This document shows positions 33,301-46,063 of a stretch of DNA of 64,000 nt, in pieces. Both the position numbers and the translations under genes were made by a program. Source of the DNA: Anodontia alba. Taxonomy: Eukaryota; Mollusca; Bivalvia; Lucinida; Lucinidae. The stretch is taken from positions 92,928,093-92,992,092 of the forward strand of contig OZ024821.1 in NCBI GenBank assembly GCA_964016985.1, given 5' to 3'. Below the pieces are notes generated by a model. The model ran no database searches and was not told where the DNA came from. It saw only the letters and a list, made by a program, of their open reading frames with translations. The first letter of the stretch is position 1, and the number at the start of each line of letters is the position of its first letter.

Positions 33301-36300
33301 CAATAAATCGAACACCGATGACTCGTTTACCACCATGGCTATTTCGAACTCGTTTTTGAGTCCCTACGAAATTTATTCTTCCGATAGCTCAAGAAAGGGA
33401 AATTTTATTTCTTCATGCAATTTTGTATGTTGTGTGTACTCATTAGAATCGCCTCGTCGCGGCGATTCTAATGACTACATACAACATACTATTCTTGTAT
33501 AGGAGATGAAAAAAAACTTCCCTAAATTATCATCATTTGCTTCCTGACATATGGTTACCTCACCGGAGCGTCCAACTGATATTGGCTTGCTATCCTTGTA
33601 GCAATTAAGGGTAGAGGCGAATGTTTTTGTTTTATTTCTTCTCTTTCTTCCCTTTCATTCCTCTTCCTCTTTCTTCCCTGTCCCTCTCTTTCATCTTCTC
33701 TCCATCTCTTCTATCTCTTTTCTTCCTTTCTCTGGGAGACGACACAAAATGACCCACAAGGGCTGACGTGTCGTTAAACCCCATCACAATCAGTCAATAA
33801 AGCTTAGTGGCTCGAACTACCTATTTCTCAAATCAATTTCCATGGTCCCAACTGTGTTCGGGCCATTGAGGTATTACTGTACGTTTGTATATGCTGTGAC
33901 TCGTTTGCTTTTTCGTTACAGAACCAATATACGATGAAATCCGAGACAGTTTGCCTCCGGAAAAGGAAGTTGTCCTGCGAAATCCGTTGAATGTATCAGA
34001 CGATAAGCTACTGCCGCCGCAAATGGGAAGGAAACTGCCACCTATTCCAGGTTCTGATACTGAAAAGAATAAGGTATCATTGGAAAGATCTGAAGACCCA
34101 TTAAACGAAGAACAAACGTCTGACTTGAAAAAAGGTGGTAACAGCAGTTCAAGTTTTAAAGACGTCCTTGTAAAAGAGCAGAAAGAAACAACCAACAAAA
34201 TTATGGTGACTGGGTTCCGGGAGACTACAACTCTGGAAAGTTTGGAGTTTTTCTTTGAAAATAAGAGAAGAAGTGGTGGAGGGGCTATTGTTCGAACAGA
34301 ATTGAAAACTGATCCACAAGGACTTATCATTGAATTTGAGGACAACACTGGTAAGCATACCTCAAGATGAAAGAATATCAAGAATAATATTTGAGCCGGG
34401 GCACAGCATTTTCTACAAGATTGCATGTTTGCCCAACGAAGACTCAGATCAGCCTGCGCATCCGTGCAGGCTGATCAGAATCTATACTGTCCGCCAGAAG
34501 ACCACTTTTGATCCTCGGCTACCAACTGAGTGCCCTGCAAACACTCTGCACAGACTGCGCGGAGGCGCATGCTGACCTGAATCTTTGCTGGGCGCAATGC
34601 AATCTTGTACGAAAACAAGCCTATTTAAATATACTGAAACTTTTTCCTCCAAAAATGAAAATATTCAGATAAAAATTCTGATATTTTTCATATTTCTGCT
34701 CAAAACTTACATTGTGGGTACTCGTTAGAACCGCCTCGGCGAGGCGGTTCTAACGAGTACCCTCAATCTATGTTTTTGAGCAGTAATAAGAAAAATAACG
34801 TATACACCTGTAAACCCCAGTTTTACTATACAAAAGTGGGTTTAAGGGGGTCAACATTACATAGGTACCGTATTCGACCTAATTACCGCACTGTGCGCTT
34901 AGGTTTTTCAAAATTACTGGGAACACTCAGATGTGATAAAATATGTACCTATACCTATTAAGGATACACTATAAAAAGATCAGAAAAGGACTTATTTGAT
35001 GATGATTATGCGATTTTTTTTTTTCTGATTTTCTTTATAAAGGCATATATTGTGGGTACTCATTTGAATTGCATCGACAAGTCGATGCAATTCAAATGAG
35101 AACCCACAACATATGCCTTTATAAAAAAGTAAATAAAAAGTACACTGGCTGTAATCTGAAGACTACGGAATTTCACGAGTGTGCGCTTATAGGGGTATGT
35201 GCGGTATACGGTATGTTTTCATGATGGCTGTGTCCAGGCTCATTTTTGAGAGCTGTAGATGAGTCGGGTATCCGAATAGATAGTTTTCTTATTTCTTCAC
35301 AAAAATGTGTACTGCGATATTCATCGATATTCATTAGAAGCGACTGTTTGGTGCATCTCAACATATGTTCTCATGGAGAAATAAAAAAATCTGTGCATGA
35401 TACACCCTTCTATATAGAGCTATGTTTCGAACTGAAAGGTCTTCACTGTGATGTTTCACAGCAAAGTAGAGGACTAATGTCCGCACCGTACATATGTTTG
35501 TAATTTGGAACTAAGGTAATCCGTCTGGTGAGCTTTTTATGAGGATGCACTGGATGATTTTGCAAATGAGGCTCCGCCTTGGAACGGTCAATAGAAAAAC
35601 TGGAGGGATGATGATGTGGTGTTTAGAAGGGGGTAGGAGGGGCTTCAACCAGTTTTATTCGCGTGAAACCTCCCGTAATTCTGATGCAGCTCCAATAACA
35701 AACATATGTACCGTCCGCTAAAGAGCCCTCTATCTCATCTATGAAACATCATGCAGTCTAATGGAGGTCTTTGTTGTCTGCATGATTAAACTTTGCATCC
35801 TTAGCTGTCTAAAATCCGCCCAGTGAAGATTCTGATCAGACTGCGCGAATGCGCAGGCTGATCTGACTCTTCTCTGGGCGCACATGTCCAAAGATATGTT
35901 ATCTGGCGTCACGGCACATAAAACTACAAATGCATTTACAATTCCCTGTGAAAATTATGTATACCCTCTTGTTCTCTCATATAATATAGTGAAAACAGGA
36001 TTATGCAGGTCAGAGAATATCATCCAGTTAAGGAAGCATGTCTATTCAAATATACTGAAAATTTTACAGCCAAAACTGAAAATTTTCAGATAAAAAAAAA
36101 TCTGATATTTTTCATATTTCTGCTGAAAACATAGATTGTGAGTACTCGTTAGAACCGCCTCAGCGAGGTGGTTCTAATGAGTACCACAGTCTGTGTTTTG
36201 AGCAGAAATAAAATAATGTATACCCATGTTAACCCCAGTTTTACTATATAAAAGTTGGGTTTAAAGGGCTCAACATTATATAGGCATGTTTTCGTGATAC

Positions 36301-39300
36301 ATTGAGAAGCTTCTGAAGATCGGGGTTATTGCCATCTTCAAAACAAGGGATACATTCGAAGGAAGTTACTATGGACTAGTTTTGCTAACAAACGTATATA
36401 ATTAGGTGCATTCTCGGGTTTTGCAATGGGAAACCTCATTTCATTTTTATTATTCATGCCAACAGCTTTATCTGCATGGGTCGGTCCACTGTGCTTTATA
36501 GTCAAAACTGCCTCATTTCCCCCATATTACATAGTGAAATGTCTTCAATGGCTCTAATCAAGAGGTTATAGAGACAGTTATTGTATGTTAATATTTTATG
36601 TATACTTACTAAAATCTTTGGGGCCGTAGAAATTTGTTCTGGTGAAGGATAGTTTGTGCCACTGAGGGTTATTCATAACGCCAGGTCAGTAGTGGACAGG
36701 AGGCAAATGGGGATAATATAGGGATGTCTTTTTCTAACAAAACGGGGCGATTCTAATGAGTACACATAACATATATTTTCTTTATAAAATAAGAAAATTT
36801 CCGTTAATATTTTGTTTTCTTAACCCTTGCCTTGCTGAATAAATTAAGATGACATCACTTCTAATTTCCAGCCAACCAGATTACTGGATCCGGCTTTTTG
36901 ATAGAAATTCACATATTTAATGACAGACAGTGCAGATCCAGATCAGTTGGCCTCTTCAGAAGCCAACTGATCTGGATCTACACTGTTTGCTAAGACGGGG
37001 CATGTCTAGTTCAGCAAGAGAAGGGTGAAGATTTAGAAAGAATATCATAGGGAATCAAAAACGAGTTCGAATCAGCAATTGGTGTTGGAGTCATTGAAGC
37101 TTTACTATAATTTTGGCTGGATTAGCTCACAATAAAGAAATGATATGTAATTTTGTATATTAACTTAGTCATTTGTCTTTTAGTTCTGACGTCAGTTCTA
37201 GAAAAACAGAAATCATCACCATTCAAATTAGATGGAGCCGTTCTAACAGTCCATGCATACGTACCACCACCGATTGATAGACGTAAAATTTTCTTGGCTG
37301 GACTAAAGGAAGGAATGTCCACAGAGAGCTTAGAAGTGTTCCTGGAAGTGATATGTGGTATGTGCCCTGCCTCAGTGCAGTACGGGGAAACACCAGGGAC
37401 TGTCCTACTGACGTTTGATGAAGAACCAGGTATTTATTTCTGTTCTGTTAACCCTTTCATCCCTGAAGACCAAAAACCTTTGCAGACAGTGCAGATCCAG
37501 ATGAGACGGCTCGTAACAAGCCGTCAGGATCTACACTGCTGTTCAGCTAAGAATTTATGACTAAATCCCTGTTTGCAAGAACTGATGCGTCCATATTCAG
37601 AGATGGAAAGTTTTATTTCAGAAACTCTGGGGTTAAAGAGTTAACGTGGGACACCAGCATAGTCACCCATTTATGCCAGATGGACTCTCCTACCACTCTT
37701 CGGACCAGTCCATTTCCAATATTAGAGGTGCCTGGCTTGCTTTTATTATTACCATGAGTTGTAGAAATTCCTGTATCTAATGCAAACAGTGTAGACCCTG
37801 ATCAGTTTTTAAGAGAGACAAATTCTTGGACTTCCTGTTTTCCTTTCAGTACACCAAGCCGCTTCTGAAAAGGAATCTACTCTAAAAGGAAAACATTTCC
37901 TGTCGAGGGAAGGGAGGAAAAACAATTTTCACCTGAAAAAGTTTTTGTTCCGCCTTCATTAAACGATTTCGATTATTAAATGTTAGTAGAAACATGTTTG
38001 GATATTTTTCTAACTTACAACGAGTCCAACAATAAATGCTTAGTTTGGCTTCCTTTTCATAATAATATCCATGATAAATTCTCTGCGAATGAACCTTTCA
38101 ATTATCCAAAATAGCTGCATATTTCAGTTTATTTTTTTTTCTGCATCCAAATTTATTTTTATTTCAGTTGTAAGGTTACAAAGTAAATAAGTGAACTCAG
38201 GAACTGATACAGTCAGATTCAAATCAAGTTCTAAACATCCATCACGAAAACAAGCCTATATAATGTTGACCCCCTTAAACCCCACTTTTATATAGTAAAA
38301 CTTGGGTTTACAGGGGTAAACATTATTTTTCTTGTTTCGGCTCAAAATCATAGATTGTTGGTACTCGTTAGAACCGCCTCGCCGAGGCGGTTCTAACGAG
38401 TACCCACAATCTATGTTTTGAGCAGAAATTAGAAAAATATCAGAATTTTTATCGGAAAATTTTCATCTTTTTGGGTGGTAAAATTTTCAGTATATTTGAA
38501 TAGGCATGTTTTCGTAATGCAAAGTGGGTCTGAGGTCAACATACCTTAATCGTATCAAAGGGAAAGCTAAACAAATGCAGTTAAACAGACTTAAAAAGAA
38601 AAGATACCGGCACTTTCCCAAAAAGGTGGAAATTCTGTTATCCAAACGTAACTGAATATATCTTTAACATACGTATTTATTAAAAGAAAACATCACGAAA
38701 ACATACCTATATAATTTTTACCCCCTTAAACCCCACTTTTATATAGTAAAACTGGGGTTTACATGGGTATACAATATTTTTTGTTATTTCTGCTCAAAAA
38801 CATAGATTGTGGGTACTCGTTAGAACCGCCTCGATGAGGCGGTTCTAACGAGTACATACAATCTATTTTTTTAGCAGAAATATGAAAAATATCAGAATTT
38901 TTTATCTGGAAAACAATTGCCATTTTTTGTGGTAAAATTTTCAATATATTTGAATAGGCGTGTTTTCGTAATGTGTAAATGAAAAACCACAGCACATTTA
39001 ATAAAAGGTACCACAATGAAAGTACCGCCTTGGAACGGTTAGTAATAAATTACTAGGGTCTACCGAACATCTCCTTGAAACAATACAGTTACAATTATTG
39101 AGCCGCAACATGAGAAAACGTACCTTCTATCGTGTGCATCCCGCAGTCTGATCAGAATCTTCGTTGTTCGCATAAAGAAACTGTGTTTTTTGATGATATG
39201 TTTTACTGCAGACCGAACATATATTTGTAATTTGGACAGACTGCATGCCTAGTTGTCAACCCAATCATTGTTGATGGCTATGCTTCACTCTTTAATTGCA

Positions 39301-40315
39301 CGACGGCGGTTCGGGCCTCAGACTCAATGACGGCCTCTTCGTAAAACTTTAACCAGTGGGTTGGGGCTTGACGATATCTTTGGCTTGGCCCGCCGTGGTT
39401 CAACTATTGGTTTTCATTTACTCTAGCATAGAGTAGAATTGGCCATGAGTACTCGTCTTTGTTTATTATAGTGATTAATTTGATTTTTATGTTTTCGCTT
39501 TGATGCATTGACTAAGTTGGGAGCCTTTATGCGAACCGAAGTTTTAAGTATTTCTGTATTAAGAGTAGCATCGGGACCCAGGGTGAAGTTAGCTAGCTGT
39601 AAAAGTGCTTTAAACCCCGCGGTGGTTTGCTCTACCGACCGTTCTAAAGCGGTGGTCCCGGTGTTAGTCTTACTCTTTGTTGCTTTGTGGTTTATTCTAC
39701 GAGGCGATTTGTTGTATGTCTTTCCGTGTGTCATTTAGTTCTTGTGTTTTTTAGTCCTTTTAGTATTGCGATTACCTCGCTTGGGGAAGAGAGAGCTAAT
39801 CTTAGTGCTTTTCGTACGTTTGTTCGGTTTGTGCTTGTTTAGATTTGTCGGTTTCCTCTTCCTCTCGGGGTCTGGGATGGGCTGCGGTTTGTGATTGTGG
39901 CACTCCCTGGGCTTTTCTCTTACCTTTTTAGGAGTTGCATTACGAAAACACGCCTATTCAAATATATTGAAAATTTCACTACCAAAAACTGAATTTTTTC
40001 TTAATTCTGCTCAAAACATAGATTGTGGGTACTCGTTTGAACCGCCTCGGCCGGGTACTCGTTAGAACCGCCTCGCCAACGGTTCTAACGAGTACCCACA
40101 ATCTATATTTTGAGCAGAAATAAGAAAAATAATGTATACCCCTGTAAACCCCAGTTTTACTATATAAAAGTGGGGTTCGAGGGGGTCACAATTATATAGG
40201 CGTGTTTTCGTGATGTATCAGAATTAGGGGCGAGCGAGGTTTTGCGCGATTAAAACTAGTTTAAACCCCCTGTAATTTTCATGTTGACAGTTCCAAGGCG
40301 GTTCCTCTTTATAGT

Positions 40316-40366
<51 letters not shown>

Positions 40367-43300
40367 GTGTCTGTGGTTTCATATGTGGCATCTGTGTTGT
40401 CCTTATTTGTTCCTCATCTCTCCTTCTTTTGGTGCCTCGTGAAGGCTGTGCTTCGTGATTGTGCTATTTCCTGGGTATCTTTATTTATGTTTTGTATCCT
40501 TGGCCATGTGTAGATCCTGATCAGACTGCAAGAATGTTGACTTTACTTTGTTATCTAGATTTCGATAAGCTTCAAGACCAGTTGAAGAAACGCACCCTAG
40601 AAGATAAAGTACTGACTGCGTCAACTGTTGATGTTTCAAACCAGGTAAAAGTAACAGGATACGGAGCCAACACTACAGATGAAACATTGACGTTTTACTT
40701 TGAAAACAAACGAAGTGGAGGAGGTGAAGTAATAAATGTGAGAATGGAAGATACTCGCACGCTTGTTCAGTTCAAGAATGCAGAAGGTATTTTACAGACA
40801 TCATGAAAACATACCTGTATAATTTTGACCCCCCCTTAAACCCCACTTTTATATAGTAAAACTGGGGTTACAGGGGTTTACATTATTCTTCTAATTTCTG
40901 CTCAAAAACATAGATTGTGTGTACTCGTTAGAACCGCCTATGCGAGGCCGTTCTAAGGAATACACACAATCTATGTTTTGAGCAGGAACATGAAAATATC
41001 AAAAAAACATTTATCTGAAAATTGTCCTTTTTTTGGTTGTGAAATTTTCATTATATTTGAATAGGCGTGTTTAGGATAGTTCGCTATATTGAAAACATGA
41101 GCTGGGGCGTAAAAAATTGCATGTACGCTCAGCGAAGACTCAGATCAGCTTGAACATCTGCGCCGTCTTATCAGAGTCTCGCAGGGCACTCTGTAGGTAA
41201 AGATCCAGAGCGTCTTCAGGTGGACAGCATACCCAGTTAGCATTCTACGTAAATCTATATCGGGCCGTCATCGGCCCGTCAGGGTAGCTGACGGGCCGAT
41301 GACGGCCCGATATAGATTTACGTAGAATGCTTACAGGGTAGATGCTGATCTGCTTCGCTGGATGCAGCTGTAATCTTATAGGAAATCTTACCTGCTGAAA
41401 ATCATAAAACCTTCGGACTTCACGGACATTCAAATAGCCTTTTCATAACTTCATCCAATGTGAGCTAAAACTCTGAACATCAGGAAAACATGCCTATATA
41501 GTTTTGACCCCCTTAAACCATACTTTTATACAGTAAAACTGGGGTTTACAGGAGTATGCATTACTTTTCTTATTTTTGCTCAAATACATAGACGAGGCGG
41601 TTCTAACGAGTACCCACAATGTATGTTCTGAGCAGAAATAGAAAACAATATCAGAATTTTCATCTTAAAGTTTTCATTTTTTGATGGTAAAATACTCAAT
41701 ATATTTGAATAGGCGTGTTTTCGTAAAGATTTCAATTCTTTAAAGCGTCATAAGGAATTGGCCTTCAAATATAGCTGTGGTGGTATCAAATCGAAGCTGT
41801 TTATGAGATCTTTAATAATAACTTAGGGATTTAGGCTCCAAAACTGAGCCATTTATTATAAGTCGCAGCTGCATTTTTAAGCTGTTGTTGAATACCAGTA
41901 AATTGCAGTGTTTTTCCTTCGATCTACATCCGTTCACCATAAGGGGATTTGATACACTTGGTTTGTTTTTCCTTCACCGGGGCGTCCATCTGATATTGGC
42001 TTACAGTTTGGCAAGGCCTGCTATCCTTGTAGCAGGTAAGGGTAGGGAGGTGATGTTTTATTTCTTCTGTTTCTTCACTTTCATTCCTGTTCCTCTGTCT
42101 TCCCTGTCCCTCTCTTTCATCTCTTCTGCTCTCTTCTGTCTCTTTTCTCCCTCTCTCTGGGAGACGACACAAAATGACCCACAAGGGTTGACGTGTCGTT
42201 AAACCCCAACACAATCAATGGTTTGTTTTTCCACCATATTTTACAGAGTGACAACTTTTGTGACTTCCAATTTGCTTTTCTACACGCCAAAGTTCCTTTG
42301 AAAAGAGCTTTATGCTCCAAAAGAGAATAGAGTAGACCAATTCCAGAAGGTACTTGATTTGCAGGAAAGCAAACAGGAAGTCACAAAAAGCCAAAATTGT
42401 AAAATAAATGCGAAATACTACTAAGTACCAAAACATCAGTTATTTCATTTGAACAATACAATTAACATTGATATGCAGTTGATAAAATATGCCGTTCTAA
42501 GAATCTTACACTGAATAAACTCCCCACACATTATATACTGGAAGAGTCGGATTTTAGTTTCAGGTATGTCGTGGTAAGTGATTTAGATATTCCTAGTGAA
42601 AATGGCTAAACTGTTTGCAAACAGTGCAGACCATGATCTGCAGCGTCTGATCTGGGGCTCCACTGTTATCAGTTACCCTTTTAGGAGTCTCCAGACTAAA
42701 ATGGGCTAAATAAGAAACATTTGCATATTTCCTCAGAAAGAGAATGCTTCCTTATTAAAAATCTACCAAATCTATCAATTCACCTTCTCTCTCTGGGCTA
42801 ATTCAATAGACGACAAATCAGTGTTATTTTTAGCTCACCTGAGCACGAAGTGCTCATGGTGAGCTATTGTGGTCGGTCAATGTCCGTCGTCCGTCGTGCG
42901 TCGTGCGGCCTGAACAATTGCTTAAAAAGCATACTCCTCCTACACCCCTGGGCCAATTGACTTGATACTTGGTAGGAAGCATCGGGGTGACTTGTAGATC
43001 AAAAATAGCTAAAACCGTTCCGATCGGAAATCCAAGATGGCCGCCATGGCCGCCATCTTGAAAATCTATTTTTCGCTTCTTCTCCTGAACCGAAAGGCCA
43101 ATTGACTCCAAACTTGCTAGGAACTATCAGGGTGACTTGTAGATCAAAAATAGCTAAAATCGTGCCGATCGGAAATCCAAGATGGCCGCCATGGCCGCTA
43201 TCTTGAAAATCTATTTTTCGCTTCTTCTCCTGAACCAAAAGGCCAGTTCACTCCAAACTTGCTAGGAAGCATCAGGGTGACTTGTAGATCAAAAATAGTT

Positions 43301-45434
43301 ATAATCGTGCTGATCGGAAATCCAAGATGGCCGCCATGGCCGCCATCTTGAAAATTTATTTTTCGCTTTTTCTCCTGAACCGAAAGGTCAATTGACCCCA
43401 AACTTGCTAGGAAGCATCGGGGTGACTTGTAGATCAGAAATAGCTAAAATCGTGCCGATCGGAAATCCAAGATGGCCGCCATGGCGGCCATCTTGAAAAT
43501 CTATTTTTTGCTTCTTCTCCTGAACCAAAAGGCCAATTGACTCCAAACTTGCTAGGAAGCATCAGGATGACTTGTAGATCAAAATAGCTAAAATCGTGCC
43601 GATCGGAAATCCAAGATGGCCGCCATGGCCACCATCTTGAAAATCTATTTATCGCTTCTACTCCTAAACCGAAAAGCCATTTGACTCCAACTTGGTAGGA
43701 GGCATTGGGGTGACTTATAGATCAAAAAAAGCTAAAATCGAGCCTATCGGAAATCCAAGATGGCCGCCATATCAGCCATCTTGAAAATCTATTTTTCGCT
43801 TCTTCTCCTGAACCGAAAGGCCAGTTGACTCCAAACTTGGTAGGAAGCATCGGGGTGACTTGTAGATCAAAAATAGCTAAAATCTTGCCGACCGTAAAAC
43901 CAGGATGGGCACCACGGCAGCCATCTTGAAAATCTATTTTTTGCTTCTTCTCCTGAACCGAAAGGCCAGTTGACTCGAAACTCTGGTAGGAAGCATTTGG
44001 GTGACTTGTAGATGAAAAATAGCTAAAATCATGCCGATCGTAAATCCAAGATGGCCGCCATGGCGGCTATCTTGAAAATCTATTTTACGCTTCTTCTCCT
44101 AAACCCAAAAGTCACTTGACTCGAAACTTAGAAGGAAGCATCAGGGTGACTTGTAGATCAAATATAGCTAAAATCGTTCTGATCAGAAATCCCAGATGGC
44201 CACCATGGCCGCCATCTTGAAAATCTATTTAGCTATTTCTCCTGCACCGAAAGGTCAATTGATTCCGTGACTCCGCCATGGCAGCCATCTTGAAAATCTA
44301 TTTTTCGCCTCTTCTCCTGAACTGAAAGGCCAGTTGACTCGAAACTTGGTAGGAAGCATTGGGGTGACTTGTAGATCAAAAATAGTTAAAATCGTGCCGA
44401 TCGTAAATCGAAGTTGGCTGCCATTTAGAGTTTGTTCAAATGATCACGCTCAATTGACTGGCATGCCATATATCTTCTTCTTCAAAATAAAGAACTGCTT
44501 AAATAATGATCTTTTCATTAGTTGCGATGACAGGATTGGAAACATGTTGCATAACATCTGCATATCTGCAGTGGCTATGTCACTCAGGTGAGCTACCCGT
44601 GGCCCGTGGGCCTCTTGTTTTCTTATTTTTCCCGGAAAACAAGATTTGACATGAAATGCAAATTGGATCCATTGAAAATTTTACCCAGTAGTATTGACTG
44701 TAGAATAATCTAAGGAGGTGAACTCGAGAGAGATTTTCCATCAGAAATTCATCTCTGTATTCGAACCTCTACGCTGATTTTATGATCCGTTGTCTAATCA
44801 TTTAATACCATATTCAATGTGTCCTTTTTGTCCTTTTTAGATGCAGATAGAGTGTGTGATGGCAGAAAACACAAGCTTGCAAACTATGAGCTTTCTGTTT
44901 GCTTGTATTATAAATGCCTTGACCTGGATAAAACCTTCGCCGTCCAAATTCCATCTCCGATAAGACTGACAGATTTGGATCCAAACATTGTTAGATTTAT
45001 ACAAACTTCCAAATATAAAGGTGTTCTTGACGCTCTATTGAAGGAAGTTAATGGAATACCTCTTTGGTCAACAGCTAGTAATGAGCCTCTAGTTGTGTCG
45101 TGTACAATAGACCCAAAGGCAAGACAAAGTGTGCAGCTGGTAAAAGATTGGGAAAATAAATGTAGGGATGCTGTCTGTAGACTAACTGACACATTTGAAG
45201 TGAACGAGGACATCTGCGTCCAGAAAGAGGTTTGTATCAAAAGAGCCACAACGTGAGAAAATGTACCTTCTGACCTGTGCCCCCAACAAAGACTCAAATC
45301 AGCCTGCGCATACGCGCAGTTTGATCAGACTTCGATGTCCACAAGAAGAAGCTTTGCATCCTTGGCTATCCAAAGTATGTTCATTGAAGATTCTGATCAG
45401 ACTGCACAAACACACAATCTGATCAGAATCTCAG

Positions 45435-45511
<77 letters not shown>

Positions 45512-46032
45512 CGGATTTTTGATTAACGTGCAGGTACAGGGGCAACATCCACATCAGTGGGCCCCCTTCCAGATAGCTGGCTTGCTGCACGCATGGCAGA
45601 TCTCACACCAGACCTCCAGGCAGGTAGCTGGTCACACATATACGAAGGTATTGTTTCTGACGCTGGGACTAAAATCATTTCTTTATCACTTTATCGTAAC
45701 AATCCATCACGAAAACATGCTTATATAATTTTGACCCCCTTAAACCCCACTTTTATATAGTAAAACTGGGGTTTACAGAGGTATACATTATTTTCTTATT
45801 TCTGATCAAAAACATAGATTGTGGGTACTCGTTGGAACCGCCTCGGCGAGGCGGTTCTAACGAGTACCCACAATCTATGTTTTGAGTAGAAATTTGTACA
45901 ATATCAGAATTTTCATCTGAAAACTTTCAGTTTTTGGTGGTGAAAGTTTCAATATATTTGAATAGGTTTGTTTTCGTTATGTCAGATCTAGATCATCTCG
46001 TACATGAAAACATACACTGTACCTATTTGATG

Positions 46033-46063
<31 letters not shown>

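Larger units (their letters stand above)
42803..44770. mobile_element. Family E MITE split by a 1.8-kb array element
   Basis: CAATAGACGACAAATCAGTG and TTATTTT precede the insert; TCTTATTTTTCCCGGAAAAC and AAGATTTGACATG follow it. Together they resemble the left half of the uninterrupted copy at 14,178. Confidence 0.72.

Noticed and set aside
33833..34426. 197-codon open frame on the minus strand
   Set aside because: It is the antisense shadow of PARP14-like exon 5 and its flanks; the + strand frame has the RRM phrases and splice sites.
40459..40558. Apparent N-terminal start (MCYFLGIF...) upstream of exon 7
   Set aside because: It is translated intron; the CTAG acceptor at 40,558 and the phase from exon 6 fit exactly.
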